Assembly (NCBI GenBank): GCA_943369665.1 | Contig: CALRNX020000011.1 | Location: 1 to 64,000, forward strand | Length of the DNA: 64,000 bases | Source: UKL13-3 sp943369665 | GTDB lineage: Bacteria; Bacteroidota; Bacteroidia; UKL13-3 | Direction of reading: 5' to 3' | Shown: piece after piece, positions 1 to 10,333 of the stretch | How positions within the stretch are numbered: the first letter of the stretch is position 1 | Layout: each line of letters starts with the position of its first letter | Program-made: the position numbers and the translations under genes | Notes under the pieces: model-generated | What the model saw: the letters and a program-made list of their open reading frames with translations, nothing else | What the model was told of the DNA's origin: nothing | The model's database searches: none

Positions 1-3000
1 CCCGGTTTACGATATACCCAAACAACCGCCTCTAATTTTGGATCATTTACTCCTGAAAACTACTTGTTGCAGGAAGTGAAAGTGTTTCCATTGGAAGAAT
101 ACCTTTATGGACAAGATTTAGCAGGACCTTCCTCGGATGTAAGGTACAACCAATCTGAATATACAGATGGAGAAGGTTGGGCGAGTATTCGAATAGGATT
201 GGGTTATCCTCAGCGTAATTATACTTTATCAACTCCTTTTAAGTATGCACCAGGACCTTCCCCCTCCATCGAGGTAAAAGTTATTGGGGCATCAAATGCC
301 GCTAATGTTGCCATTAATCATCATGTGAGGTTATTTATTGGAACAGAAAGCACTCCTTTTTCAGTATTGGATGACAAAACATTTTCTGCATTCCAGGTGG
401 TAAAATATACGCCAACACTTACCTCCTCAATGCTTGGAAATACAAGTACTATCATTGGTATGCAGGTTATTAATGACCTGGGGGCGGTAGCCGATTTTAA
501 CAGTTTGTCCTACATTAAGCTCAACTATGCCCGTCAGTTTGCCTTGGGCAATACCACTCGGTTGCAGTTCACAATAGCGCATGAACAAGGAGCGCTAAAA
601 TCACGCATGACGTTCAGCGGATATGGAACCGGTGCACATACAGCTCCTATTATTTATGATCTTACTTCCCGACAAAGGGTGTATGCGCAATATGTTTCGC
701 AAACAGTGAATGCATTAATTGATAATGATGGAAAGCCTCATCAGATATGGTTGAGCGATAGTTCCGAAATGCTATCCGTATCAAGTTTACAACCGGTTGT
801 GTTCCCCGTTATTGATGCCGCAACAAGTCCTGAGTTTTTGATTATAACCAATGAACTATTGGCTCAGGCTGCTCAGGATTATGCATTCTATCGTTCGGCT
901 AAATACAATGTACTGACAGTAACTTCAAATCAGCTTTACGATTATTATTTTTATGGAAACGAACATCCTCTTGCTGTTCGTAGGTTTGCCAAACATTTAT
1001 TGCAACAAGCTCCACAGGCTCCGCGATTTTTATTGCTGGCAGGAAGAGGCTATCAAACCGATCTGATCAAAGTTGCAGGCAACTGGTCTAAAAATCTGGT
1101 TCCTTCCATTGGTGTTCCTTCATCTGATGTAATGTTTACAGCAGGTATTAACGGAAATGGAAGTTATGGTGAAATCTCAACTGGAAGGGTCGCAGCAACA
1201 ACCAATGCCGAGCTTTCAAATTACCTGGCAAAACTCATCGATTACGAAACGGCTTCGGACTCCATTTTACCCTGGCGCAAAAATGTGATCCATGTAACTG
1301 GCGGATCGGATTTAAATGAACAGATGTCGTTTATCAACCAGTTTAAGCAGAATGAACAGGTTATCCGCAATAAATACTTTGGCGCAACGGTAAAGACTTT
1401 TAGTAAAAATGTTTCCGAACCACAGCAAAATGATATGCGTGAGCAAATATTAGCAGCTCAAAATAATGGAGCATCCTTGTTTTCATTTTACGGTCATGCT
1501 TCGCTAACCGTTTTGGATGTTGATATCGGAAATATTACTGATTTGCAAAATGCCCGCAAATATCCATTGTATTATTTCAGTGGATGTAACGTAGGCAATG
1601 CCAATGCCGAAGACCCTGCAAATACCGGTGATGTGTATGCCAAAACGTATTTGTGTACACCCAATAAAGGCGCTATTGGCTGGTTGGCTCATACGAATTT
1701 TTCGTTTACCGGAAATTTAAATGCATTGCAAAATAGTTTTTACGAGAAGTTAACCTTCTCCAATTATGGCCAACCCGTTGGGGATATCATCAAACACGTA
1801 ACACAAAGCATTTCATCTACTGATCCCATAACACGTTCGCATAATATACAATGGTTGTACCAGGGAGACCCGGCCACTGTTATTTACAGCCCCGCTTTAC
1901 CCGATTATCAATTATTGCCTCAAAATATTTTTGTGGCTACTCCAAATCCTTCAACACAGTTGGATTCATTTAGATTGGGCATTATCGTTTCCAATAACGC
2001 CAAGGCCATTGACGATTCCGTTGAAATTACCATAACCCGGAAACTGCCTAACAATACAATACTGACATATGGCCCTGTCAAATTCAGGCATGTTTACTAT
2101 AAAGATACTTTTTATGTTTCAATGTTTTCAAAGGACCAGTCAATGGTAGGGAACAATGTATTTGAGGTTTCGGTAAATAAATTTTCAGGCCCTGTTGAGT
2201 CTAATACATTTAATAACAATGCTTCCTATACTTATTATTTACCCGGTACCGGACTTCAACTCATAGAGCCGAATCCGTATGCTATGGTAGCGAGCGATTC
2301 GATAACGATCATAGTGCAAAATAATAATTTACTTGCGATCGATAATGAATACATTATTGAGTTGGATACAACCAATGCATTTAATTCGCCACGTTACCAA
2401 ACTTCGGGCATTCTGAAAACAAATGCCTTGGCAACCTGGAAAGTGGTGATATCAGGAATTGATACACAAGCATATTATTGGAGGGCTCGTTTAAATTTGC
2501 CGGTGGATCAGGGTGGCGGATGGAATGAAGGTACATTTACCCATGTTCCGAATGGAAATACCGGTTGGATGCAAACGGGTTATTACCAATACAAAAACGG
2601 AACACAACAATCCGGATTGTTATTAGATGATGCAAATCAACAGTTGAAATTCAGGCGTAACTATAATGACTTAATAATCAAAACGGCAAGATGGAGGCAT
2701 GGTAACCTCGGGGTGTTGGATCCAATGCCTTTAAACCCCCAGGTAGGGCAATGTATATCAGGAGGTGGAACGGTTTGTATTTTGTATGATAAGTATACAT
2801 TGGAACCATATGTGAGCGATCGGTTTGTGCGCAATTGTTCGTTGGCAATCGCTTTTGATTATTTGTATTATGCCTTTGATACACGTACACTTGCCGGGCA
2901 ACAAGAGTTTATGCGTTTTGTTGATTCGATGGATGTTGGTACTTACGTTGCCATTTATAGTTTTTATGATTCAGGTTCGCCTTCATGGACTCCTCAATTC

Positions 3001-4563
3001 AGATCGGCATTAAATAGTTTGGGAAGTTTATCGGCAGCGTCTATCAATAATTATTATTCTGCATTTGTAATGATGGGCAAAAAAGGAGCGCCTTTAGGAA
3101 CTATCTTGGAAGACACTGTTTATAATGATACCTATAATGCGCCAAATAATGCTGATACAAGTTATGCCCAGGTAGATGTATTGCTTGAAGGTGATTGGTA
3201 TACGGGGTCGATGACATCAAAACCAATTGGTCCGGTAAAAGAATGGGGCAGTTTTGGTTTTCGTTTCAACTCCTTGGAGCAATCGGCAACCGATAGAAAT
3301 GTGGTAAGTCTTGTGGCCACTTCAACAGAAGGAGTGGATTCCGTGGTTCAAACGGTAAGTGATCCCGGCCTGTATTCGCTCTCTCAGTTAGATGCCCGCA
3401 GGTATCCATATGTAAAGCTAAATGTAACTTTTTATGATACACTTACCCGCTCTCCCAATCAATTTGGTTACTGGAAGGTGGATTATACAGAGCCGACTGA
3501 GGGAACAATTGATATGAATACTCAGTTTGCCTTTTACAATAAAACCCTTCAACAAGGTGATAGTTTAATGTTTACCATTCCGTTTAAAAACATTTCGAAT
3601 TCTGTGTTCGATTCTGTTCCAGTTGAGTATAAAATTATTGGTGAAGACAGAACCGTGAAGCGTTTGGTGAACGAGGTATATCCAGGCATCAATCCCAACG
3701 AATCGGTTTTGCTAAAACACAAAATCGGTACCCTTAACCTTGAAGGTAAGAACCAATTGGTGGTTACGGTAAACCCATTGGCCTCTATACCTGAAGTTAC
3801 CATGGTAAACAATGTATTCAATCAGTCGTTTGAGGTAAAAGTCGACCACAAAAACCCACTGATGGATGTTACTTTTGATGGTTACAGAATCATGAATGGT
3901 GATTTTGTTTCACCTTCACCAACAGTTCTCATTGTTTCAAAAGATGATAATGAATACAAACTTCAAACAGACACATCCACTTTCAAAGTATATTTTAAAA
4001 CACCTTTGTCTTCAGATTACGAATTGATTCCGATGAATGACAGGCGGTTGTTTTTTTACCCTGCAAGTGCGCAAAACAATAAGGCATCATTGGAGTTCAA
4101 ACCCGATCGAATGGCTGATGGTTTATATAAGATCAAGGTTATTTCTCAGGATGCATCAGGTAATATTGCCGGAAACAATTCTTACGAAATTGAATTTAAT
4201 GTGGTGAACGAAAGTACGATTACAAATTTTTTCCCATATCCTAATCCCTTTACCACCAATCTTCATTTTGTATTTACCCTCACCGGAGACAGTCCTCCTG
4301 ATGAATTGTTGATCCGAATCATGACCATTACCGGAAAGGTTGTGCGTGAGATCACAAAGGAGGAATTTGGAGCTATTAAAATTGGAAACAATATTTCGGA
4401 GTTTACATGGGATGGAACAGATAATTTTGGCGACAGGCTTGCGAACGGAGTTTATTTGTATCAGGTATATACCCGCAAACAAGGCGAGGCTATCAAAAAA
4501 CGAGATACAGCTGCCGATCGTTTTGTGATGCATAGTACGGGTAAAATTTATATGCTCAAATAA
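1..4563 (+). CDS. C25 (gingipain-type) cysteine peptidase, PorU2-like, 5' truncated
   Basis: The frame is open from base 1 to the TAA at 4561-4563, so the true start lies left of the window and any start near base 64 is an artefact. The peptidase C25 domain covers roughly bases 820-1850. Its catalytic pair is visible: His in a YGHAS context (1495-1497) and Cys in SGCNVG (1585-1587). Long stretches of beta-sandwich repeats follow. From about 4230 there is a C-terminal module beginning PYPNPF and containing WDGTDNFGDRLANGVYLY, a FlgD-like sorting domain of T9SS cargo. Size and order match the large C25 proteins of Bacteroidota labelled putative T9SS sortase PorU2. Gingipains and PorU belong to the same peptidase family; PorU removes cargo signals and attaches A-LPS at the cell surface. 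A sortase role here is inferred. A secreted protease is the alternative. Confidence 0.85.
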   Translation, partial: PGLRYTQTTASNFGSFTPENYLLQEVKVFPLEEYLYGQDLAGPSSDVRYNQSEYTDGEGWASIRIGLGYPQRNYTLSTPFKYAPGPSPSIEVKVIGASNAANVAINHHVRLFIGTESTPFSVLDDKTFSAFQVVKYTPTLTSSMLGNTSTIIGMQVINDLGAVADFNSLSYIKLNYARQFALGNTTRLQFTIAHEQGALKSRMTFSGYGTGAHTAPIIYDLTSRQRVYAQYVSQTVNALIDNDGKPHQIWLSDSSEMLSVSSLQPVVFPVIDAATSPEFLIITNELLAQAAQDYAFYRSAKYNVLTVTSNQLYDYYFYGNEHPLAVRRFAKHLLQQAPQAPRFLLLAGRGYQTDLIKVAGNWSKNLVPSIGVPSSDVMFTAGINGNGSYGEISTGRVAATTNAELSNYLAKLIDYETASDSILPWRKNVIHVTGGSDLNEQMSFINQFKQNEQVIRNKYFGATVKTFSKNVSEPQQNDMREQILAAQNNGASLFSFYGHASLTVLDVDIGNITDLQNARKYPLYYFSGCNVGNANAEDPANTGDVYAKTYLCTPNKGAIGWLAHTNFSFTGNLNALQNSFYEKLTFSNYGQPVGDIIKHVTQSISSTDPITRSHNIQWLYQGDPATVIYSPALPDYQLLPQNIFVATPNPSTQLDSFRLGIIVSNNAKAIDDSVEITITRKLPNNTILTYGPVKFRHVYYKDTFYVSMFSKDQSMVGNNVFEVSVNKFSGPVESNTFNNNASYTYYLPGTGLQLIEPNPYAMVASDSITIIVQNNNLLAIDNEYIIELDTTNAFNSPRYQTSGILKTNALATWKVVISGIDTQAYYWRARLNLPVDQGGGWNEGTFTHVPNGNTGWMQTGYYQYKNGTQQSGLLLDDANQQLKFRRNYNDLIIKTARWRHGNLGVLDPMPLNPQVGQCISGGGTVCILYDKYTLEPYVSDRFVRNCSLAIAFDYLYYAFDTRTLAGQQEFMRFVDSMDVGTYVAIYSFYDSGSPSWTPQFRSALNSLGSLSAASINNYYSAFVMMGKKGAPLGTILEDTVYNDTYNAPNNADTSYAQVDVLLEGDWYTGSMTSKPIGPVKEWGSFGFRFNSLEQSATDRNVVSLVATSTEGVDSVVQTVSDPGLYSLSQLDARRYPYVKLNVTFYDTLTRSPNQFGYWKVDYTEPTEGTIDMNTQFAFYNKTLQQGDSLMFTIPFKNISNSVFDSVPVEYKIIGEDRTVKRLVNEVYPGINPNESVLLKHKIGTLNLEGKNQLVVTVNPLASIPEVTMVNNVFNQSFEVKVDHKNPLMDVTFDGYRIMNGDFVSPSPTVLIVSKDDNEYKLQTDTSTFKVYFKTPLSSDYELIPMNDRRLFFYPASAQNNKASLEFKPDRMADGLYKIKVISQDASGNIAGNNSYEIEFNVVNESTITNFFPYPNPFTTNLHFVFTLTGDSPPDELLIRIMTITGKVVREITKEEFGAIKIGNNISEFTWDGTDNFGDRLANGVYLYQVYTRKQGEAIKKRDTAADRFVMHSTGKIYMLK

Positions 4564-4567
4564 TTAG

Positions 4568-5563
4568 ATGCCAACAGCAACCAGCATTCGTATTCGGTTT
4601 TTATCCCAAGGTTCTGTTGAAACGGGCGGTTATCGTCATGAAAAAAAGTTGGCATTTTTTCTTCAACAATATTTACAATCCGAAGGTCAAAATGTTGAAT
4701 TGTCAGAGTCGAGGTATAATGGACATGTTTTTTCTTTATCAGGTTATCTGAAATTATTGTTATGGTTTTATCGACAAGCAACCGGAACGGTTAATATTGT
4801 TCCGCTGCGTGGTGCACTTTCAGCAATTTTAAAAAGTACAGTATATCGTACCAAAACAATTATCGTATTGCATTCAGAAGTACAACCTTACTCTTCTTTT
4901 TTGTTAAGGCTAAACCATAAGTTACTGGTTGGTTACTTAAAAACGGTCAACCCTAGTCACATTGCCGTAGTAACCATTGCTCAGTTTTGGAAACAAACAT
5001 TTGAAGCAGAGGGTATGCCATCGGAATCGATCCATATTGTTCCTAATTTGTTTGATCCGAAAGATTTTACCCCTTTTATAACCTCTGTTAAACAAAAACA
5101 GGTCCATTTGGGGTTGGACGAACCCAAAACAGATAAAGCTATTTACGCTTTGGCCGGAAGACTTTCAGCCCAAGGTTACTATTGTTATTTTTCGACATTA
5201 AATCCATCGAAACAAAAGAAATGTAAAGATTATGATGTGTTGTATTTTTCAGAGTATGAAAAATATTTGACCATGATGGCTCAAAGTGAATTCACCATTC
5301 AGTTTCCTGTTATTAATGAAGGTTGGTCGCGCATTGCTCATGAAAGTATATTGGTTGGGACAAAGGTTATTGGGTTGGCAAAAGGAGGGTTAGCCGAATT
5401 ATTAGGCGAGTCGGGAAGTATTGTGGTAGAAGATATTGATGGATTTGAAAGGGCTGTTATACAACAGCAACCTGTTGGGGATAACAACCTGTTTGTGCAG
5501 AAATACAGTGAGTCGAATGCTGCTTATTGGCTTGATTCATTGCTCAGGTTTTGCCGGGCATAA
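4568..5563 (+). CDS. Glycosyltransferase, GT4/GT1-like fold
   Basis: This 331 aa cytoplasmic protein starts 4 bases after the preceding stop, which suggests co-transcription with the C25 gene. The N-terminal part has the pattern of a GT-B nucleotide-sugar transferase (an FLSQGSVETGGYRHE start, then alternating beta/alpha segments). The C-terminal part carries EGWSRIAHE, an E-x7-E element typical of GT4 enzymes, followed by GTKVIGLAKGGLAELL, the usual donor-site glycine segment. It is divergent and short for the family, so donor and acceptor cannot be named. The flippase and two further glycosyltransferases downstream place it in a surface polysaccharide or glycan cluster. Confidence 0.7.
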   Translation: MPTATSIRIRFLSQGSVETGGYRHEKKLAFFLQQYLQSEGQNVELSESRYNGHVFSLSGYLKLLLWFYRQATGTVNIVPLRGALSAILKSTVYRTKTIIVLHSEVQPYSSFLLRLNHKLLVGYLKTVNPSHIAVVTIAQFWKQTFEAEGMPSESIHIVPNLFDPKDFTPFITSVKQKQVHLGLDEPKTDKAIYALAGRLSAQGYYCYFSTLNPSKQKKCKDYDVLYFSEYEKYLTMMAQSEFTIQFPVINEGWSRIAHESILVGTKVIGLAKGGLAELLGESGSIVVEDIDGFERAVIQQQPVGDNNLFVQKYSESNAAYWLDSLLRFCRA

Positions 5564-5620
5564 TTATCTCCGGAGCGTTTAGGTAAATTAGGAATTTTAA
5601 CGTTTCTTTTCGCAATAAAA

Positions 5621-7072
5621 ATGGCTTCAATTAAACGCAACTTATTTTACAATATACTGATGGTGGTATCGAATATTGCGTTCCCATTTATTGTATTTCC
5701 ATATGTTTCCAGAGTGCTTGGGCCAACTGGGATCGGAGAGTCTCAGTTTGTATTGTCTTTTGCGCGTTATTTTACCATGATCGCGGCTATTGGTATCCCT
5801 GTTTACGGGGTGCGCGAAATTACAAAGGTGCGCGGCAATCCCGTTATGCTCTCCAAAGTATTTAAGGAGTTGTTATGGTTAAGTGTATTTGCTTCTGTGG
5901 CTTGTTTCGCCATCTATATTATTTTTATTGTTAGTATCGATCAGTTTCATGCATTCATTGAGTTAAGCTGGATTGCAGGCTTGCAGATATTGTTGAGCTT
6001 TACGGCTATTGAGTGGTTTTTTTATGGCAAGGAACAATTTAAGGTGATTGCTGTCAGAAGTGTTTTGGTAAAAATGATATCTACGGTATTAATATTCTGG
6101 TTTGTGCAAACTGCAGCCGATGTGTTTGTATACTTGTTCATATCTGTGATTGCTATTTTGGGTCTTCAATTATGGAACTTGGTGGATGTTGTTAAAATGA
6201 TTGGAGTAAGCACCGCTCCATTGGATATGAAACAACATTTTAAACCGCTGGGTTTTATTTTTGCCACCAGTATTTTTACCAGTGTTTATACAGCATTCGA
6301 CACAACGCTACTGGGCTTAATGGACGATACAGAACAAGTAGGCTTTTATGCTACAGCCATTCGCATTGCCAAAATGGGCATTCCATTGGTGAGTTCGGTA
6401 AGTATTGTAATGATCCCCAAAGTTGTTCAAAGTTTTATGGATGCCAAGTTTGATGACAAGTATATCCAAAAGTCATTTGCGTTTATTATTGATCTTTCTA
6501 TTCCGATGATGTTCGGTGTTTTTTTGCTGGCACCCGAATGGGTTTTACTATTGGCAGGCAGCAAGTTTGAACCGGCCATATTTGCGTTGCAATTGTTGAG
6601 TCCGCTTACATTATTGGTTGGGTTAAATAACTTGTTTGGTACCCAGGTATTGGCCAGTTGTGGCTATGAACGGCTATTGTTTTATGCAGTCTTGATCGGT
6701 ACCGTTATAAGTTTGGTATTAAGTATTTTATTTATTCCATCCTTGCACCACGTGGGGTCGGCTATTGCTATGTTGGCTACCGAAGTAGTGGTTACATTGG
6801 TTACGTTTTTTTGGGTGCGCCAAAAAATGAACCTTACCTTTTCAATAGCTAAAGTCTTACAAGTATTTACCGCTTGTTTGCCATTTACAGTTATCATTTA
6901 TGGAATCAGAATGATGGAGTTATCTCTTGCATTTATGCTTGTCAATTCGGTTTTAGCTTGTGTATGCTGGTATTCGATTGTTCAGGTATATGGTTTTAAA
7001 AACCAACTTTGGATTGGTTTTATGCTAAGGGTTTTACAATTTGTCGGAATCCGAAAAGATGCAATTCAATAG
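5621..7072 (+). CDS. Wzx-type polysaccharide flippase (MOP superfamily)
   Basis: This 483 aa polytopic membrane protein has roughly 12-14 hydrophobic segments spread over its whole length. It opens with the family's N-terminal pattern (short basic start, LFYNI..., then VFPYVSRVLGPTGIGE). Proteins of this family move lipid-linked oligosaccharide units across the inner membrane. It sits between glycosyltransferase genes on the same strand, and its 3' end overlaps the next gene by 14 bases, so translation is probably coupled. No Wzy polymerase was recognised beside it, so it may export a single repeat unit or depend on a distant polymerase. Confidence 0.85.
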   Translation: MASIKRNLFYNILMVVSNIAFPFIVFPYVSRVLGPTGIGESQFVLSFARYFTMIAAIGIPVYGVREITKVRGNPVMLSKVFKELLWLSVFASVACFAIYIIFIVSIDQFHAFIELSWIAGLQILLSFTAIEWFFYGKEQFKVIAVRSVLVKMISTVLIFWFVQTAADVFVYLFISVIAILGLQLWNLVDVVKMIGVSTAPLDMKQHFKPLGFIFATSIFTSVYTAFDTTLLGLMDDTEQVGFYATAIRIAKMGIPLVSSVSIVMIPKVVQSFMDAKFDDKYIQKSFAFIIDLSIPMMFGVFLLAPEWVLLLAGSKFEPAIFALQLLSPLTLLVGLNNLFGTQVLASCGYERLLFYAVLIGTVISLVLSILFIPSLHHVGSAIAMLATEVVVTLVTFFWVRQKMNLTFSIAKVLQVFTACLPFTVIIYGIRMMELSLAFMLVNSVLACVCWYSIVQVYGFKNQLWIGFMLRVLQFVGIRKDAIQ

Positions 7073-8228
7073 CCAACATATACTTGTTTACTGTGCTGAT
7101 TTTGTCCCGCAAAATTCAGGATATGTTCACGCATTCACTCAGCTTATCGAGAATATGGCGGATCAAGGGAAAGTGATTCACGTGGTAACTCCTTATCCAT
7201 TGCCGGATGGATTAGAGGAATACATTTATCCAAATGTGATCGTTTATCGGTATGCTCCAAAATTACCGTTATGGTTCTTTGGATGGTTATATCGCAGTTA
7301 TAAACTTGGGAATTTTTTTCAAGAGTTGAATGAACGTTATCAGTTTGAATTAATCCTGGTGGAAACAGGTGATGATCCTATGTTGTTTCCTTTTTTGCCA
7401 AAGTACTTAGTGCAAAAAACAGTTGTTCGGTTTCATGCAACAAGCGATACAGAATACCTTGTATACTCCACTCAGAAGAAATACCGCATAAAATATTTCT
7501 TGTGGAAATACCTCTCTACTGGTTATGTTAAACATGTTGCAGCAACTTCTGACTTTCACTTACAGTTCGTTCGGCAACAGTTTCACTTCGATCAATTCCA
7601 ATGTACTTATCATAAAGTGGTGAACGCAATTGAAACCCAACACTATGATTTTATCGCAACGGAAACGAGTCGAAGATTTGTAATATTGGGCAGGATGGAT
7701 GTGGAAGGCTATCGACAAAAAGGATACAGCGTATTGTTGGAGGCGTTAAAATTGATAAAGGATGACTTTACTAAAACAGGATCTACTTTCACAATTATTG
7801 GAAAGGGGGTAAAGCAACAAGAACTGATCTCTTTTGTACAACAGAATGATCTGCATTTTGTGAAAGTGATTTCTTCGCTTAGCCACGCAGAGGTAAATGA
7901 ATTATTATTACGATCAGATATTGTGGTATTGCCTTCTGTTTATGAAGGACTCTCAATGTTTGCGTTGGAAGCCATTTCTACCGCTAATGCCGTTGTTTTT
8001 TCAAAAACAGGAGGATTGGTTGAAATGGTTGAGCATAATGGATCACTGGTTGAACCAAACAATGTTGAACAACTGGCACAAGCTATAAAAACAATATTGT
8101 ATGCAACCAATATTGACGAAATGAAAAAGGACTCGATGGCCATTGGCAGATTGAAATTTTCAAAGCAAACACAATGGTTGCAGATTGAAGCATTGTTAAA
8201 CGACCTTAAAAATGAGCAAGACAACTAA
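7059..8228 (+). CDS. Glycosyltransferase family 4 protein
   Basis: This is a 389 aa GT-B glycosyltransferase. The ATG at 7059 (MQFNSQHILVYCADF) is preferred over an in-frame TTG at 7041, because it begins directly at the first Rossmann strand and gives the smaller overlap with the flippase gene. The N-terminal acceptor domain contains NSGYVHAF. The C-terminal donor domain has VILGRMD, a GKG turn and EGLSMFALE, the E-x7-E motif of GT4 retaining enzymes, followed by a conserved GGLVEMV segment. It overlaps the next gene by 17 bases. Substrate is unknown; context indicates assembly of a surface glycan. Confidence 0.85.
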   Translation: MQFNSQHILVYCADFVPQNSGYVHAFTQLIENMADQGKVIHVVTPYPLPDGLEEYIYPNVIVYRYAPKLPLWFFGWLYRSYKLGNFFQELNERYQFELILVETGDDPMLFPFLPKYLVQKTVVRFHATSDTEYLVYSTQKKYRIKYFLWKYLSTGYVKHVAATSDFHLQFVRQQFHFDQFQCTYHKVVNAIETQHYDFIATETSRRFVILGRMDVEGYRQKGYSVLLEALKLIKDDFTKTGSTFTIIGKGVKQQELISFVQQNDLHFVKVISSLSHAEVNELLLRSDIVVLPSVYEGLSMFALEAISTANAVVFSKTGGLVEMVEHNGSLVEPNNVEQLAQAIKTILYATNIDEMKKDSMAIGRLKFSKQTQWLQIEALLNDLKNEQDN

Positions 8229-9213
8229 AGCAGATATTAAAGTAGTTGTATTGATGCCCATCTATAATGTGGCGTGGTGTTTGGCACGAGCCATGGATAG
8301 CATCCTGCAACAATCATATGCTGATTTTGAATTGCTCATTATCAATGATGGGTCGACAGATAACAGTCGTGAAATTGTTTTGTCTTATGATGATAAACGT
8401 ATTCGGCTGGTTGATCTGCCTCAAAATATAGGACTCGTTGGAGCATTGAATGCAGGATTGTCTGTTATTAAAGATTCAACGTATATCATCAGAATGGATG
8501 CTGATGAGATTTGCGAGCGCACCCGATTTGAAGAGCAAATCAATTTTATGGAGCAACACCCGGAAATAGGAGTGAGTGCAACCTGGTATCGCATTATCGG
8601 GGGTAAGATAATGACACTGGCAACTTCACATGAAGCTATTCGATACCAAATGCTCAACCGTTCACCTCATCCACATTCGGGTGCCATTATGCGCAAGGCT
8701 GTTTTAGATAAATACCAGGTTAGTTATGATCCTCAATATGAATATGCCGAAGACCTTGACCTGTGGATGAGGTTGATACGGGTAACCCAATTCGCAAATA
8801 TTCCAAAAGTGCTGTTGCATGTTACATTAAACCAAGGACAGCTATCCAAACATCTTGTTCAATCAGCTGCTCATAATATCTCGTTGCGTACAGATTATAT
8901 AAGGTATTTGTTTCCTGAACTGACAGATGAAGAATCTGTTTTTTTATCAAATTGCTTCAATCGGATTTTACCCCGTTCGCTTGCTTTATGCGATTTTGAG
9001 AGGATGCTTGACCTTTGTGATCAATTACTGAAAAAGCATCCTTCGCCATTTTTGTCGGAACAATTAAATGCCGCAGTGTGGTTTCAGTTGGCTCATAATG
9101 CCCCACATTCCATTATGTGGATCGCAAGAACAAAAACATATTCCTGGATTCAAATTCCCAGTTGGAAATACGGATGGTTATTAGTAAAGCCTTTAGTAAA
9201 ACGATTTAGGTAA
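8212..9213 (+). CDS. Glycosyltransferase family 2 protein
   Basis: This is a 333 aa GT-A enzyme. The N-terminal nucleotide-binding part reads VVVLMPIYNV...IINDGSTDNS, the classic GT2 start. The metal-binding DXD is seen as RMDADE around residue 94. A conserved EDLDLWMRL segment, the catalytic-base region of the family, follows in the second third. The C-terminal 100 residues are helical and family-specific. It overlaps the preceding GT4 gene by 17 bases and is the last gene of the + strand cluster; the next gene, ruvB, is convergent and ends 3 bases away. It probably adds one sugar of the glycan exported by the flippase. Confidence 0.88.
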   Translation: MSKTTKADIKVVVLMPIYNVAWCLARAMDSILQQSYADFELLIINDGSTDNSREIVLSYDDKRIRLVDLPQNIGLVGALNAGLSVIKDSTYIIRMDADEICERTRFEEQINFMEQHPEIGVSATWYRIIGGKIMTLATSHEAIRYQMLNRSPHPHSGAIMRKAVLDKYQVSYDPQYEYAEDLDLWMRLIRVTQFANIPKVLLHVTLNQGQLSKHLVQSAAHNISLRTDYIRYLFPELTDEESVFLSNCFNRILPRSLALCDFERMLDLCDQLLKKHPSPFLSEQLNAAVWFQLAHNAPHSIMWIARTKTYSWIQIPSWKYGWLLVKPLVKRFR

Positions 9214-9216
9214 AGC

Positions 9217-10239
9217 TTAAAAAAGCGAATTGCGTTGGTGAGGCATCATTCCAAAGTGGCGGAATGCTTTTTCCGTAACTTCCCTACCGCGGGGTGTTCG
9301 GGTCAAAAATCCTTCTTGTATCAAATACGGTTCGTAAACTTCTTCGATGGTTCCACCTTCTTCGCCAATGGCTGTTGCGATGGTGGTAATTCCTACAGGT
9401 CCGCCTTTAAATTTCTCGATGATGGTCTTTAATATTTTATTGTCCATTTCGTCAAGTCCTTCTGCATCCACATTCAAAGCATTCAGAGCGTATTTGGCAA
9501 TATCCAACGTGATCACACCATCTCCTTTTATCTGAGCAAAGTCGCGTGTTCTGCGCAATAACGCATTCCCAATACGCGGAGTTCCACGGCTTCTGCGTGC
9601 AATTTCATGAGCGGCATCAGTTTCAATAGGAGAGTTCATAATGGCCGAACTGCGGGTGATAATTTTTTGCATCAGCGCTTTATCGTAATACTCCAATCGT
9701 GCGTTGATCCCGAAACGTGCACGCAATGGAGCGGTTAACAACCCGCTTCGGGTAGTGGCGCCAATGAGAGTGAACGGATTGATCTCCAACTGTATGGAAC
9801 GTGCATTCGGTCCTGAATCAATCATGATATCAATGCGGTAATCTTCCATGGCAGAGTATAAAAACTCTTCTACCACCGGGCTAAGCCTGTGGATTTCATC
9901 AATAAAAAGCACATCACCTTTTTCAAGATTGGTGAGCAGTCCTGCTAAATCACCTGGTTTTTCCAGTACCGGACCGGATGTTGTTTTGATATTTGCACCC
10001 AGCTCGTTGGCGATAATATAGGATAATGTTGTTTTACCCAATCCCGGAGGTCCATGCAGCAGCACGTGATCCAAAGCCTCCTCGCGCATGGCGGCAGCTT
10101 TTACAAATACCCTTAAGTTCTCAATGATCTTTTCCTGTCCTGTAAAATCGCCAAATTCTTTGGGGCGTAATACTTTTTCAAACTCCTTTTCTGGGTTTGT
10201 TAAATTGTCATCTTCCGGATCTATGTTTGGATTTCGCAC
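9217..10239 (-). CDS. ruvB: Holliday junction branch migration helicase RuvB
   Basis: This is a 340 aa protein of normal RuvB length. In order it has Walker A GPPGLGKT, Walker B DVLFIDEIHRL, sensor 1 LIGATTRSG and the arginine-finger region PLRARFGI, then the C-terminal winged helix ending TRTPRGREVTEKAF. It forms hexameric rings that drive branch migration with RuvA before RuvC cleavage. The start is GTG at 10237-10239 (MRNPN); no ATG lies between it and the upstream in-frame stop near 10294. ruvA and ruvC are not next to it, as is common in Bacteroidota. Confidence 0.97.
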   Translation of the reverse strand: MRNPNIDPEDDNLTNPEKEFEKVLRPKEFGDFTGQEKIIENLRVFVKAAAMREEALDHVLLHGPPGLGKTTLSYIIANELGANIKTTSGPVLEKPGDLAGLLTNLEKGDVLFIDEIHRLSPVVEEFLYSAMEDYRIDIMIDSGPNARSIQLEINPFTLIGATTRSGLLTAPLRARFGINARLEYYDKALMQKIITRSSAIMNSPIETDAAHEIARRSRGTPRIGNALLRRTRDFAQIKGDGVITLDIAKYALNALNVDAEGLDEMDNKILKTIIEKFKGGPVGITTIATAIGEEGGTIEEVYEPYLIQEGFLTRTPRGREVTEKAFRHFGMMPHQRNSLF

Positions 10240-10333
10240 CTCACGAAGATAATAGGATAGGCCTTCTTTTGAAATAGTGTTTTTTACACATATTCATTAT
10301 CATTCAAATAATAATTGCTGGAGGCTTTGTTGC

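Noticed and set aside
4156..4533. 125 aa frame antisense to the C25 gene end
   Set aside because: It overlaps the well-supported T9SS sorting domain and has no start context or homology.
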